Assembly (NCBI GenBank): GCA_001600055.1
Contig: BCIV01000009.1
Span: 558,001 to 622,000 of the forward strand
Length of the DNA stretch: 64,000 bases
Direction of reading: 5' to 3'
DNA from: Filobasidium wieringae
Lineage: Eukaryota; Basidiomycota; Tremellomycetes; Filobasidiales; Filobasidiaceae
Below, piece by piece: positions 1 to 10,832 of the stretch (positions within the stretch are counted from its first letter, which is position 1; each line of letters begins with the position of its first letter). Below the pieces are notes generated by a model that did not search any database, had not been told where the DNA came from, and saw only the letters and a list, made by a program, of their open reading frames with translations. Made by a program: the position numbers and the translations under genes.

Positions 1-673
1 CCTTTTCCTAGCAGTCCTTTCCGCGTTATCCGATGCTCCTCTCTTTTGCGTAGTTCGCCTTCTATCGGGTAGTTGAAGTTTGGACTGGGTCGCGAACAGA
101 TGACTACAGAGCTGTTCTCCCTAACGGCTGACTTGCGGATCGAGATCACTAGTAACGGACTAGCCCGTCTGGTCATTCATGCGATGTTCTTGTGTTTCGT
201 AAGGGAGTTGCTCAGCGCTCTTAGATAGGGTTTAAGTGACTGCGAAACGTCCGTTTAGGAGACGACTCATCATACTCGTCGTATAGACTGTTAAGCCATA
301 ACAGCACGTCGTCCAACGCGTCTAACCTTATAATTCAAGTGTTTCGATCCAGTGTTATATCTGGGACATCTATGCGTAAAACTTTCCGGTGTTACAAATA
401 CACCTCTGGATTCTAAGGCGACATGAAGATGATTCATACAATCAATTTACAATCACGACATAGCCTCGGATAGTCGATTCTGACGGCCTTGAAGTCCGCA
501 CTTGATACGATACTTTCTTAGGAGAGTAGCATTGGATCCGGAGAAGCACGCAAACGTATGATGAAGCTTGCGTAGTCTATTGCCAGTTCAGGAGGGCATG
601 TCGGAGACTAGTTCCGTACGATTGTCAATGACGGCGTTCGCGCGGCGAGCATCGCTCATGTGTCTCAGACCCC
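1..673. other. Left-edge sequence without a supported gene
   Basis: I see no frame here with coding character, no splice-consistent exon and no recognisable motif. It lies downstream of the minus-strand zinc-protein gene that stops at 674 and probably holds its 3' untranslated region. Part of it could belong to a gene beyond the left edge, but nothing supports that. Confidence 0.4.
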
Positions 674-1589
674 TCATTGTTTCTGAAACTTTTCGGCACG
701 ATGACCCTTCTCTTTACCCGGACCATCTCCATGTCCTTCGTTCCAACAAGATCGACAGTATGGGTCGTTGTCGCACCCCTTACAAATGACTTCGGCGTTT
801 TCCGTACAGATGCCTGCTCGCAGGGAAGCGGTCAGTACGAGGTGGTATACGATGGTTTGGAACTTTGACGCACAACACCAATCGCTAGGATCCTCATCAT
901 CCGGCTTCTTGCTCTTTCCTATATCGTTCCTCCTCCCGGACGTCCTGACTTCCACCACGGGTTTAGTCAAATCGGCCAAATCTGGGTTGATCCTGCTCGG
1001 ACTCAGGTTCATCAACCTAGCGTAAGACGGGTCTAACGGTGTTGACGAGGATTTAGAGGAAGCGGAGGAACCTTGAGGCTGCTTGGATGGGGTGTTTAGG
1101 GCGGAGAGGAGGGCGAGATGGGTTTCATCTGATTCGGTCGGTTCTGTATCGGGTGCTGGTGCTGGAGAGGGAGATGAGGTGTTGACAGTCCCGGAGAGGT
1201 TTTTAGGCGGTTCTTGGGATTGTATCTTCCTGAGATATTCCTCTACCTAATTCACGAGATCGATCAGATGGTCTTGGTTTTGGAATGACCGTCTTCGGGA
1301 TGAAAACTCACCTCTGCACCTCCCACGTCGTATATATCCTCTTCCGAATCTTCTTCATTCGCCTCGTCTTCTCTTCCTACCAAGTGTTGAGTATCTTTGA
1401 TAGCTTGTCCAGCTTCCCGTTCGATCTGTGACAATAGTCGTCGGCACGAGAAGTAAACGAACTGGCAGGATGACGATTCGTCATACTCCCATTGTCACTT
1501 ACCTGCTTGGTATCCGTCAACGCTTTGAACTGCTCCAAAAGGGAGTTCAGGTGTTCATCTTCAGAGGTCTTGGAGTCGTTTGCAGTCAT
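674..1589 (-). CDS. ZFYVE19/ANCHR-like zinc-binding protein (237 aa, 4 exons)
   Basis: Exons in coding order are 1503-1589, 1312-1425, 874-1246 and 674-813; they sum to 238 codons with consistent phase. The N-terminal two thirds is acidic and Ser/Pro-rich, probably disordered. The C-terminus forms a Cys/His cluster beginning DWCCICTENA, then CKGCDNDPYCRSCW and HGDGPGKEKGH. That resembles the B-box-like finger at the C-terminus of ZFYVE19/ANCHR, the abscission-checkpoint protein that binds ESCRT-III and VPS4 in animals. The final intron (814-873) must be removed to restore the first CxxC pair, which supports the splice model. No FYVE domain is seen, so only the C-terminal module is shared. Its job in this organism is inference. 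Its start is 238 bp from the divergent gene at 1828. Confidence 0.7.
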
Positions 1590-1827
1590 GGTTCGATGTT
1601 TATCGTTAATGGTTTCGTTGGAATAGATGAGAGAATGAGAGAGAGAGTATTGGATAGTTATCCTATTCGAGGCCAGGTGAGCTTGGCGGTTGATCGGAAG
1701 CTCCGGAAGCAAATCACTTTGAATTGTTGTGACCACACCGAGTCGATGATGTCGCTCATCATGTTCTGACTTGTACTGATCCTTGAGACTGATCATAACG
1801 CTCCACCAAGCCACCAACGTCACCAAG

Positions 1828-3114
1828 ATGTCCCTAGTCAACATAACTTATGATGACTTTGATCCCCCAATCATCTATTCGAACCCTACAGACTGGACCA
1901 CACCTAATCCTCAGGTGAGCGCCGAAAGACCCGACCTGATCTGTGCAGGTTCTGAACTGCAGGACCTTCTCTGATAGGACAATCCGAGCTGGTTCAACTC
2001 TTCCTCTGATGTGACGGGTTCGATCTGGAATCAAGCTACCTACCACTCGACTCAAGTGGCCGGCACGAAAGTTTCCCTGAACTTTACAGGTACGACACGC
2101 ATTACCTATTCTACTTTCCAGACCAACTAACTCTTGGGCCCTTCATTAGGAAGCGAAGTATACATCTACGGGGCCTCAGGCCCCTCTTACGGTGATTATA
2201 GCGTCACTCTCGATCCTACCCTTGCATCGCCCTATATGTACAACGGTTCGGCCTACGCGACAAATAACGGAACAGAGAGGTTCTTGCTCTTCAATATGAA
2301 CGGGTTGGCCTATGCGCAACACGAGGTTGTGGTCGAAACGAAGGGAGGATTGTTGTTGGACATGATTCGGGTTGGAGGAGCTGAAGTCGGTGCGGAAGGG
2401 TGAGCCGGTTTCATCACGATCACCTCGAAACGTCCTTTCATCTCCATTGTCCGGTTTGGCTAGATCTACATTGACAAACACGACGCTGGACGATTCTTCA
2501 CCCCTCATAACCTATACAGGATCGTGGACAACCAACCAACTCCCTCTCTTCTACGGCGGTTCCTCCATCTACACTTCAACACCTGGCGATTCCCTCTCCT
2601 TTAATCTCTCCGGCTCGGCCTTTTACCTCTACGGCGACCAGGTGAACGATCACGGTCTGTTCTCCATCTACGTCAATGACACCCTCGTCTCTCCTTCTGG
2701 ATTGAGCGGAGCGAGCGGATGCGGGGCACAGGAGGGGAAGAATTGTGAAAAGTTGGGAGGATTGTTTTGGGCGCAAACGGGTTTGGGAGAGGGGGAACAT
2801 CGAGTCAAGGTCGTCAACGATGGATCTGGAGGAACTCCTTATTTTGGTAAATCGCCACCTTTGTTCCTCGCCAGTCCGATGCTGATACTTTCTTTTTCTG
2901 CTGGAGCATAGATTTCGATTACCTCACATACACCACCCCCTCTGCCTACTCTACTCGACAATTGAGTACGAACCATACTTGTCCGTTCACGAATTGCGAT
3001 ACCTCCAGCAGCATACCCTCCAGTAGCCCTAGTGGTAGTGCTACTGGGAACCCTACTTCCTCCCCTTCTCCTACACAGACGAGCGGGGCGGGGCGACGAG
3101 CGACCGTTCCGGGG
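1828..3114 (+). CDS. Cell-surface protein with two tandem beta-type extracellular domains (3' end unresolved)
   Basis: Exons are 1828-1914, 1978-2089, 2150-2399, 2464-2846 and 2912 onward, all phase-consistent, giving 345 residues up to 3114. Two related modules are visible. The first begins ITYDDFDPPIIY and contains GSEVYIYG; the second begins TTLDDSSPLITY and contains GSAFYLYGD. Both have a Trp, a Gly-rich strand and several N-glycosylation sequons. A Ser/Thr/Pro-rich linker follows. This architecture matches a large basidiomycete family of secreted or single-pass membrane proteins of unknown function. No signal peptide is visible at the first ATG, so a short upstream exon may be missing. 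The frame has no stop before GPI8: it continues through the GPI8 methionine at 3115, so the true 3' end is either a fusion or an unrecognised splice or error. Confidence 0.6.
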
Positions 3115-4781
3115 ATGTTTAACCCGCTTGGATTGGTTGCAAGCTGGTTCGTCTCTAGCTCAGACCGTGGTCTTGCCGTTCAAGCTGTAGCGCAAGGTAC
3201 GAGTCCGGGCGAAGATAAGGACACGAGACATACGAACAACTGGGCAGTACTCGTCTGTACTTCCAGGTATTGGTTCAACTACCGTGTGAGTTTGGGCGCC
3301 AAATGATACGGGCCAGAGGCGATGGGGACTGACCAGTTTGGTGGTGCGATAGCATATGGCGAACACTTTAGGAATGTAGGTTCCGGGATTCTTGTTTGTA
3401 TTCTAAATGCGATGATATCACATGGACTCATACCCTTGGCCTGTCTTTTTTTTCTGGGCGTCCGTGCGGCCAGGTACCGAACGGTAAAACGTCTAGGAAT
3501 CCCCGACTCGCAGATCATCCTCATGCTAGCGGACGACGTAGCTTGTAACCCTCGTAACGAATTCCCCGGCGCGGTCTATGCCAATTCGGGTCGAAAGTTG
3601 GACCTGTATGGGAGTGGGGTGGACGTGAAGAATGGGGATACCGATTCTGCTGGTAAAGAGGCGGCTGTTGGGGTCGAAGTGGATTATAGGGGGTATGAAG
3701 TCAGCGTGGAGAGTTTCCTAAGAGTGTTGACTGGTACGTTTTTCGAGTGTTCGTGTGTTTAGTAACGTAACGTCATTGACCCATCTTCTCCTTCGCAGGT
3801 CGTCACCCGGAATCGCTTCCAGCTAGTAAACGACTGCTATCAGACGCTTCGTCCAACATCTTCGTCTACCTTACAGGACACGGGGGTGACGAGTTTTTAA
3901 AGTTCCAGGATAACGAGGAAGTAGGCGCGCACGATATTGGGGATGCCATCAACCAGATGTGGGAGAAGAAGAGGTAGGTTTCTCGTTCTCTCTTTTCGCA
4001 CATGTTTGACTGAACCAAGATTGATACAGGTATAACAAGCTGTTCTTCATGACGGATACGTGTCAAGCGAACACGCTGTATAAACATATCTACAGTCCCA
4101 ACGTGCTCGCCACCGGGTCTAGTGCGTTGGGAGAGAATTCCTACTCCGTGAGCGTTCTTCCTGGTGACTGAATTCATGTTGAATGAACTGATGGAAACTA
4201 CGTGCGATACCGGTAGCACCATAACGATCCGGACATAGGGGTGGCGGTGATTGATAGTTATACACATCACGCTTTGCAATACCTCGAGGGTATCGGGATC
4301 GGTTCCAACGTGACGATGAGGGATTTCGTAAGTCCCTTAGCCGATCTGAGTGATATGACGGGTTTTTGCTTATTCGTTATTACGATATACAATATACGAT
4401 ACACGGTACACGGTACACGGTATACAGTTCGACAACTACGATCCGATCGCGATCAAATCCCACCCTGGGATATTCACCGACCATTTCCCTCACCCACTCG
4501 AAGACGTCCTCGTCACTGATTTCTTCGGTGGTCTTTCTCAAGCCGAAGTGGACGAGGTTCTTTCAGTGGGGACGCTTCCTCTTGAGCTCGAGGTGGAGGT
4601 TCCATCGAGAGCCGTTGTGGGTACGGGGAAGAGTGGAGAGGGAGGGAAGAGGGAGAGGTTGTTGATGAGGCAGGGATACGTTGTTGATCGTGATTCAGCG
4701 ATCTGGACCCGACTCGGCGGATGGGTCGGGTTGGTAGGGATGGGAGCGGTAGGTATTGGGGCATGGGCGATTAGTGGTTGA
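3115..4781 (+). CDS. GPI8: GPI-anchor transamidase catalytic subunit (caspase-like cysteine peptidase)
   Basis: It cleaves the C-terminal signal of precursor proteins in the ER lumen and transfers them to GPI, within the transamidase complex. Exons are 3115-3285, 3353-3375 (23 nt), 3474-3733, 3799-3973, 4030-4147, 4217-4327 and 4428-4781, giving 403 aa, the usual family size. Hallmarks are [71 protein letters not shown] and [10 protein letters not shown]. The catalytic dyad is about His179 and Cys221, with the expected 42-residue spacing. A hydrophobic C-terminal segment ([17 protein letters not shown]) fits the single membrane anchor. The N-terminal hydrophobic stretch after Met is short (about nine residues) for a signal peptide, and the upstream frame is open, so the start is uncertain. 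The catalytic assignment is very secure. Confidence 0.95.
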
Positions 4782-4892
4782 TCCATCGGGTGGGATGTGA
4801 TTTAGATGTCGTGTATTTTCTCGAGGATAAATGATACCCAGGTTCATTTTCATACCTGGTCTCGCTGTCAGATTCCCGCTCCGACGAGATGA

Positions 4893-5312
4893 TCAGGCAG
4901 AGGCTTCATCCTCCTTCTTCTTCTCCTTTTCCTCTGCTTCGCGCAGATCGTTCAATCGAGCGGCATTGCGTTTCTTCACGACGAGCCTGATCACACGTTC
5001 TCTCTCCGGTTCCGTCAGGTTCTCCCAGTTTTCGATCCGGGACAAGGTCTATGGAGGTCGACGTTGGTCAGTGTACCACAAAGAAAGAGAAAACCGGGCG
5101 CTTACACCATCGGAATTGACTAACCACGAATGAGACGCAATCCACCGTGTGAGCGAGCACGACATGAGATTACGAATGTTCCGAAGCTTACCGATCATCG
5201 GTCCGAGGGAATCTAGACGGGTGCTTTCGCCCGTCGCCACATTCAGGGTATGGGTCTTTTGGTCATCGCCTGGAGCTGGGAGACCCAGGGGAGTGGGGGC
5301 GGTGGACGACAT
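4893..5312 (-). CDS. Small conserved fungal protein of unknown function (96 aa)
   Basis: Exons in coding order are 5192-5312, 5106-5119 (14 nt) and 4893-5048, summing to exactly 97 codons. Removing both introns gives a continuous core GPMIVNSDGTLSRIENWENL followed by a basic helix (RVIRLVVKKRNAARLNDL) and a Lys/Glu-rich tail. I recall this 'GP-V-N-DGTLSRI-NW' pattern from small uncharacterised fungal proteins but cannot name a family. No signal peptide or membrane segment is visible. It converges with GPI8 (111 bp between stops) and diverges from the dioxygenase gene at 5844. The 14-nt middle exon supplies the join inside the conserved core, which supports its reality. Function is unknown. 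Confidence 0.7.
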
Positions 5313-5843
5313 GGTCAGTTGATATGATTGCGAGTTGAAATGGTGTGAAACGGTGGAGTTGTGGACGTTGTAGCAGTGCTATAGGTTGGATTGTTTATAG
5401 TTCCGGGTGAAAGTGAAGATTACGTAATCGACATTGATTAGGAAAACGGGAGAGATCGCTAGAAAGAGATCTCGAATTATTACAAACCGACTCCACAGAC
5501 AACAATTCTCATCTCTCTTAACCTCATTCACACCCTTCCACCACCACCTCCTCTCACTCCTCTCGCATACCCTCTCGACAGACACAGACACAGACACACA
5601 CACCAAAAAAGACACGCACAAAAACAACACGGGGAATCAACCGGTCAAAAACTAGCTTCGCCACGTTCCTTTCTCGCCCCAAGAACAACGTTTTTATCTC
5701 GATCCTCGATCTCCTTTCATAAGCAAACAACCTTTTATATATCTTACTTGGATATAAGAAGCACAAGGCGTGGATAGTCATCAACACTCCACCGGACCCC
5801 CTCACACTTCTCGACAAACACGCATCCACACACGCCCACGATA
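5313..5843. promoter_or_regulatory. Divergent intergenic region between the 96-aa gene and the dioxygenase
   Basis: This is a 531-bp head-to-head spacer. It includes a pyrimidine-rich stretch around 5510-5600 and a short CA-rich run (about 5577-5604), typical of fungal promoters and leaders. I find no motif I would assign to a named factor. Confidence 0.4.
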
Positions 5844-7442
5844 ATGTCTTCCCCAATCCACCAACTCCCCGCATCCCATTTCCTCTCCCTCCCACCTTCC
5901 CTCGTCGCACCTTCGATCGACAACCTCAACCCGCTCACTTCTCATGCAACCACTTCTTCCATCGCAAACTCCCATGCCGTCAATACCGCTACCACCGCAT
6001 CGGCCGATTTCGATGTCGACGTCCGAACGGGGTTTTTACCTTTCGAACCTGCCATCGATCGATTACCACCGCGATGGTCCGTATGGGAAGAAGCTCTCCG
6101 TGCCGCTCGAGGAGCCGGCGTACCTGGTCAAGGACTGAAGCTCGGTGGAGGAAAGAGGGAAGAGGCATGGAGGAAAGGGATAAGAGAAATGCCCGTCCTG
6201 CCTATTGAACCGCTTCAACATTCTCTTCCTCTCCTTCGACGAGCGCATCAGATCTTGACGTTCTTGTTACACTTCTACGTTCACTCTCACCCCTCTCTTC
6301 CGACACCTCGAACGATACCCCTTCCGATCCCGGAATCAATTTCCGTACCGCTCCTCACCGTCTGTCCCCTCCTCGGATTACCGCCCGTCCTGACCTACGC
6401 GGATACGGTACTCTACAATTCTCACCCCACCGATCGCGACCAAGCTCCAGAGATCACGGAAAACCCCTACAACCGAGCTTTAGAGACGTTCACGAACACC
6501 CCGGACGAAGCGCATTTCTACTTGACCTCTACCAAATGCGAATTGGGCGGGGTAGAGGCGTTGACTCTGATGAGAGCTTCGTTGGATGAAGCGTTCATGG
6601 CCGACGCACTCGCTCTGACTCGATTGACGAGTTATCTGACTCTCCTTGCAGAAAAGATCGACGTCATTGGGCAAATCATTTTGGAAATGAAAGAGGGTTG
6701 TGATCCTGCCGTGTTCTACCACGTCATCCGACCATGGTTCAAAGGCGGAGATTCGGACGGACCTCAATCGGCCGGTTGGGCGTTCTTGGGTCAAGGTGTG
6801 AGGAAGGATCAGGCGGGGGGTGCCGAGTTTGTACCCACCGAGCAGGAGGAGGAAGGGGTTGATCAAAAGGCGAGGAAGTTTAGTGGGCCCAGTGCTGGGC
6901 AGAGCACTCTGATTCATGCCCTCGACGTGTTCTTGAACGTCGAGCATTCGCCTGTTCAGGATGACGACAACGAGGAAGCGGAGAAGGATGGGAAGAAGAG
7001 GACGGCGGAGACGACGTTCATGACCCGAATGCTCGAATACATGCCAGCGCCGCATCGAGCCTTCTTGACTCATCTCGGGACACATCCTCATCCCATCAGA
7101 ACCTTGGTCTTGGAGCATCAAACCGATCGACCCCTCTTGGTCCAAGCTTACGATAAAGCCATCGAAGCGCTAAAAAGGTTGAGGGAGAAGCATATGAGGA
7201 TCGCCACGATTTACATCATCCAACAGGCTAGGCGTCCCGCGACGGAAGAACTGTTCGCGCTCGGTGCGGCTCGACCGGTCACTGATCCCGAGGCCGTCCC
7301 GAAGCCTAAAAAATTGGATCTAAGCGAATTCATTCACGAGGCCGAGGAGGAGGATGAGATCAGGGGGACGGGGGGGACGGCTTTGATCAAGTTCCTCAAG
7401 ATGTGTAGGGATAACACGGGAAAGACCAGGATAGGCGCTTAG
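5844..7442 (+). CDS. BNA2: Indoleamine 2,3-dioxygenase (kynurenine/NAD pathway)
   Basis: A heme enzyme that opens the indole ring of tryptophan to N-formylkynurenine, the first step of de novo NAD synthesis. It is one uninterrupted exon of 532 aa, unusual beside its intron-rich neighbours. Family motifs in order are DVRTGFLP, PIPESISVPLLTVCPLLGLP, PVLTYADTVLYN, SAGQSTLIHALDVFLNVEH, MPAPHRAFL and GTGGTALIKFLKMCRDNT. The likely proximal heme ligand is His450 in LREKHMRIATIYII, aligned by memory with His346 of human IDO1. An N-terminal Ser/Thr/Ala-rich extension of about 55 residues precedes the conserved part, and there is a charged insertion around residues 330-390. Several IDO paralogues exist in many basidiomycetes, so equivalence to yeast BNA2 is by function, not proven orthology. 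Confidence 0.93.
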   Translation: MSSPIHQLPASHFLSLPPSLVAPSIDNLNPLTSHATTSSIANSHAVNTATTASADFDVDVRTGFLPFEPAIDRLPPRWSVWEEALRAARGAGVPGQGLKLGGGKREEAWRKGIREMPVLPIEPLQHSLPLLRRAHQILTFLLHFYVHSHPSLPTPRTIPLPIPESISVPLLTVCPLLGLPPVLTYADTVLYNSHPTDRDQAPEITENPYNRALETFTNTPDEAHFYLTSTKCELGGVEALTLMRASLDEAFMADALALTRLTSYLTLLAEKIDVIGQIILEMKEGCDPAVFYHVIRPWFKGGDSDGPQSAGWAFLGQGVRKDQAGGAEFVPTEQEEEGVDQKARKFSGPSAGQSTLIHALDVFLNVEHSPVQDDDNEEAEKDGKKRTAETTFMTRMLEYMPAPHRAFLTHLGTHPHPIRTLVLEHQTDRPLLVQAYDKAIEALKRLREKHMRIATIYIIQQARRPATEELFALGAARPVTDPEAVPKPKKLDLSEFIHEAEEEDEIRGTGGTALIKFLKMCRDNTGKTRIGA

Positions 7443-8883
7443 GACCACGCGTGCGTACGAGGAGAGAGGAACGAGATGTGGATGTTATAGAAGATACCCA
7501 GGCGGATGTTTTTGTATGTTATCGTTGTAGATTGTCTTTAGATTCGAGTCGACGTGTATTATTAGTACCGACTCATTGCATTCGTTTGACCTTCCTGCTG
7601 CTGTTCAGACTTCTGGTTCCTATGGTGGTCTGTCAACCGTTATCGCACAGCGAATGTCTTGGTCATCTCTCAGAATGATACAGTAGATCTCGGGTCGACG
7701 TGATACACGCCCACGATCCAGCAGAAGACCAGGGTCGAGCTATGATTCCGCCTCTGCTTTTGAGGCTCTGACCAACCCCTATAATCTATGCATCCGTTCC
7801 CGAACCGTCGTTGCATGCAAGGTCGAGACTTAAGAAACGTCCAGTATTTCTCTTTCCCAGCTACTCTCAAAGGGAAATGCGGCGTCCCACGAACGCAACC
7901 AGATGAGACATCGGTGTCCTCGACGTTTGACGCTCGGCGTGCCGTGAAGTCACGCCGCGTTCGCGTTGGGCGATCGAACAAAAAATGTTCCGATTATCTA
8001 GCGGGAATCCCTTAGCGGTCTTTTCAGGCTGATACCCAATGCGCTGACTTGTGTTCCAGACCCTTCATCCGCTTTGCCAACCTCTTCCCGTCGCTTGGGT
8101 CTCCTACGACAATTTCGACTTTGCTTTCCTCCCTGTTGCCGGGATGTTATCAGCAGTTCGGACAAAGTCTTAACCGCTGTGGACTTGGATGAGCATCTCA
8201 TAGGGTGTGAAATGTCCGATAGCATCAACAGCGATATTGGCTGTGTGAGCGTTTTTGATGCCTTTTGCGCTCTCCTGTAGTCTTCTATAGCCGCATCGTA
8301 ATGAGATTGGATGGGATCATCGAGAGGAGAGATGACAACAAGGGAAACCGCTCCATAGGACTCGAGTTTTCAAATCGTATTTGCCAGAAGTGGAGAGTTC
8401 ATGCCCTGATACACCGAATGTCATTCTGACTTTTATGAGCTATGACCTGCAAATGGAGAACAGCTTGGTCAGTAACGCAAAGATCCCGCTATCGTCGCGA
8501 CTCACCCATCATCGCATCTTTTTCCTGGATCAGAGGCCAACGCAATCGTGACAGGGTTAAATATTCATCACGATAGTGCAATACTATGTTTGAGACAGAT
8601 TTCTAGTATTGTCGATCGCGATCCGTCGCTCGGCGCCGCTAACACATCGCGTACGCATCTACCGGTCTAAAAGGAACGAAACCTATATAGCCTCTACAAG
8701 ACACACAATCCGCCTTCCAAAGGAGAGAATCATCTCATATACCATGTTCGTGAATACTGTCGGTCTGATTACTGATGCATACGATATATGATGGACAGGG
8801 CAAGAAGGGTATAGGTATTTTGTTTGCATCCGGAGTATCTACCAATGTGTAATACAGCCAGACCGAGGTCGAATCTCAAACAA
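7443..8883. other. 1.4-kb convergent intergenic region with no supported gene
   Basis: It lies between the stops of the dioxygenase (+) and the LIM gene (-). Several open frames of 60-103 codons occur on both strands, but none has a recognisable motif or splice partners. I find no transposase-like motif, long direct repeat or tRNA shape. Some of it is presumably 3' untranslated region. Confidence 0.4.
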
Positions 8884-9982
8884 TCATCTGATCCCCGTCG
8901 GCCCAAATTGACCTTGATAGCATTTTCGACAATATGCCTGGCCATTCCTAGCAAATGACGACGGAACACAGATCAGCATCGATTGCTTGACGAAATCGAC
9001 TGAGAACGGATTTACCGATCACAGAGTTTGCTTGGATCTAGCGTCGAATTGCATGATGTACACTGGATTATTATATCAAACATATCATTAGCTCACCGAG
9101 AGGACCACCACGTCATGTTTTACTCACTCTTAAACAAGCTTTATGCCATTTCTGACTCAACGCGTTGACCTGATCATCGCCAACATCATAAGCTTATGCC
9201 TAAACCGACACTGAAACCAGTACTTACAGCTTCCATCATAAATACCTTCTTCCCGCAAGCCGGACACATATCTCCTGTCCCTCCAAAACCCGCTCGGACG
9301 ACCGTAGCAGAGGGTATAGGTGCCTGAGTCCGGGACGGCAATGGTGGCTGAGAAGCTGAACCGGATGTCAGGGTTGAAGGTTTTGGTTTGAGTTGAGGAG
9401 GTACTGGTCTTCGTGCAGAGAGGAAGTGATCTTCGTCCTTAGCGACACTGACTACTGGGTCTTGTGCGGACATCGGTTTCCTTGTAATCCGGAACGGGGC
9501 ATAATCCAGGACGCTATCTCTGCTTTCCTTTTCAGCCGAGGTCGCAAAAGTATCATCTAGCGAACGGTAAGTGTTCGTTCCTGTCGTGCTAGTAGACGCT
9601 TTAGTGGGTGTTTGTGTTGATGCGGGATGAGGGGTTCTGAAGATAGGAGATTGAGAAGGGTTGGATGAAGGGGACGCCTGAGCTGGAGAGGAAGCTTTAG
9701 GTTGATAAAGATTAGCCGAACGAAGATCTGGCCATCCAAGGATTCAATCAGCTTGCGTCTTCTGTCAGACAACATAAACGGTAAGATACCTCTAGGCGAG
9801 AACATCATCTTATGGCAATTCCGGCAATATGGCTTCCCATCGTGTTCTTGTAACGCTCCAGGATCCAGTCTTTTCTGACAACCGTTACACACGAGGCATG
9901 GTTTATGATACATGACCCTTCCGGGTCCCATCACTTGTTCCGCATGATAAACGGCTTTGTTGCACGTAGGACAGATTGACAT
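8884..9982 (-). CDS. Two-LIM-domain protein (CRP-like)
   Basis: Exons in coding order are 9790-9982, 9228-9727, 9128-9169, 9016-9062 and 8884-8947, giving 281 aa. LIM1 sits at the N-terminus (CPTCNKAVYHAEQVMG, MYHKPCLVCNGCQKRL, YCRNCHKMMF) and LIM2 at the C-terminus (CPACGKKVF, KWHKACLRCTSCNSTLD, AYCRKCYQGQFGP). Each has the C-x2-C...H-x2-C-x2-C...C-x2-C zinc ligands. They are separated by about 140 residues of Ser/Thr/Pro-rich, probably disordered linker. LIM2 is only complete after removing three introns, with 42-, 47- and 64-nt final exons. The two-LIM layout with a GP after the last finger resembles cysteine-rich proteins that bundle actin. Actin binding is inference. Confidence 0.85.
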
Positions 9983-10327
9983 GACGAATCGTTGCAGTAG
10001 CTATTTGAGGTAGAGGCTTTGCTGTGTCCCTCGAGGCGGTGGAGTCGAATATATCAGGGCTACGATGACGATAGGTCGAGAAATCAAAGGACGCCAGAAG
10101 AGGTGGTTGCTTGCGATTGGGCCGAAGACGATGGAGGGCGTATCAAGGGTGACTCGGTATAGTGACCGTGTTTCATGGTTGAGGTTTGATCTACTCTCGA
10201 TTTCGCATATCTTGCATACGACTTGCTCATATCTCAGATCAGCCGGTGAGACGGATCTACTTGTGCCCATCGAGGTCGGTAATAGTAGTAAGCTTCATCA
10301 GCGGTGGTGTAGATACTCTGCTATGTC
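9983..10327. promoter_or_regulatory. Divergent promoter region, LIM gene / small membrane protein
   Basis: A 345-bp head-to-head spacer. No coding frame is supported and I recognise no specific factor site. Confidence 0.35.
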
Positions 10328-10832
10328 ATGACTTCTACAGTCTTGTCTGATGCAGTAACAAAGACGTTTCCTGCTCTGGCGGTAACGGAGACGAGCGATG
10401 GAGAAGATCCGTTGTAAGCCATAACTGTGGATTCGGTAACTTTGACTTGTGTCGGCTAAACATGACTATGACCGCTTGTAACATCGTACAGAACATCCAA
10501 CCAGACGTCAAAGATCGTCAAGACAACCATCGCTTGTGCTATCGTAGTCTTGGGGATCACAGGCCTGATCACGGCGTTCAAGGTAATTGCCATAACTCGC
10601 GGTTTCACATCGTGCTCATTTCACTCACAAACTCATTCGTGATCTTCGTGATTAGATTGCGCAACTCATCAGACAACACCGAGAAGGAAGAAGAAGAAGG
10701 GCAATACAGAACAAGATCGCTACCGGTGGTCAAGTGCCGGGTTGGATGACTCAGGACACGAAGAAGAAATGGGGAGGACGGAAAGTCAAGAATGCCCATA
10801 AGCAAGTTGAATGGGAAGGGATCGCCGCTTGA
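10328..10832 (+). CDS. Small single-pass membrane protein, unknown function (117 aa)
   Basis: Exons are 10328-10413, 10492-10582 and 10656-10832, totalling 118 codons in phase. The first about 38 residues are polar. One clear hydrophobic segment follows (KTTIACAIVVLGITGLITAF, about residues 40-59), then a strongly basic tail (RQHREGRRRRAIQNK) ending in a Trp- and Lys-rich region. The positive-inside rule suggests a cytosolic or matrix C-terminus. I do not recognise the family. Each intron has a GTAA donor and a TAG or CAG acceptor. It ends about 200 bp before ARV1 on the same strand. It could be a small organelle or ER protein. Confidence 0.55.

Noticed and set aside
1428..1769. 113-codon plus-strand frame
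   Set aside because: It overlaps the first exons and promoter of the minus-strand zinc-protein gene and has no recognisable motif or splice partner.
7670..8280. Overlapping open frames on both strands in the gene gap
   Set aside because: They overlap one another, lack motifs, and have Cys/Arg/Ser-rich random composition.
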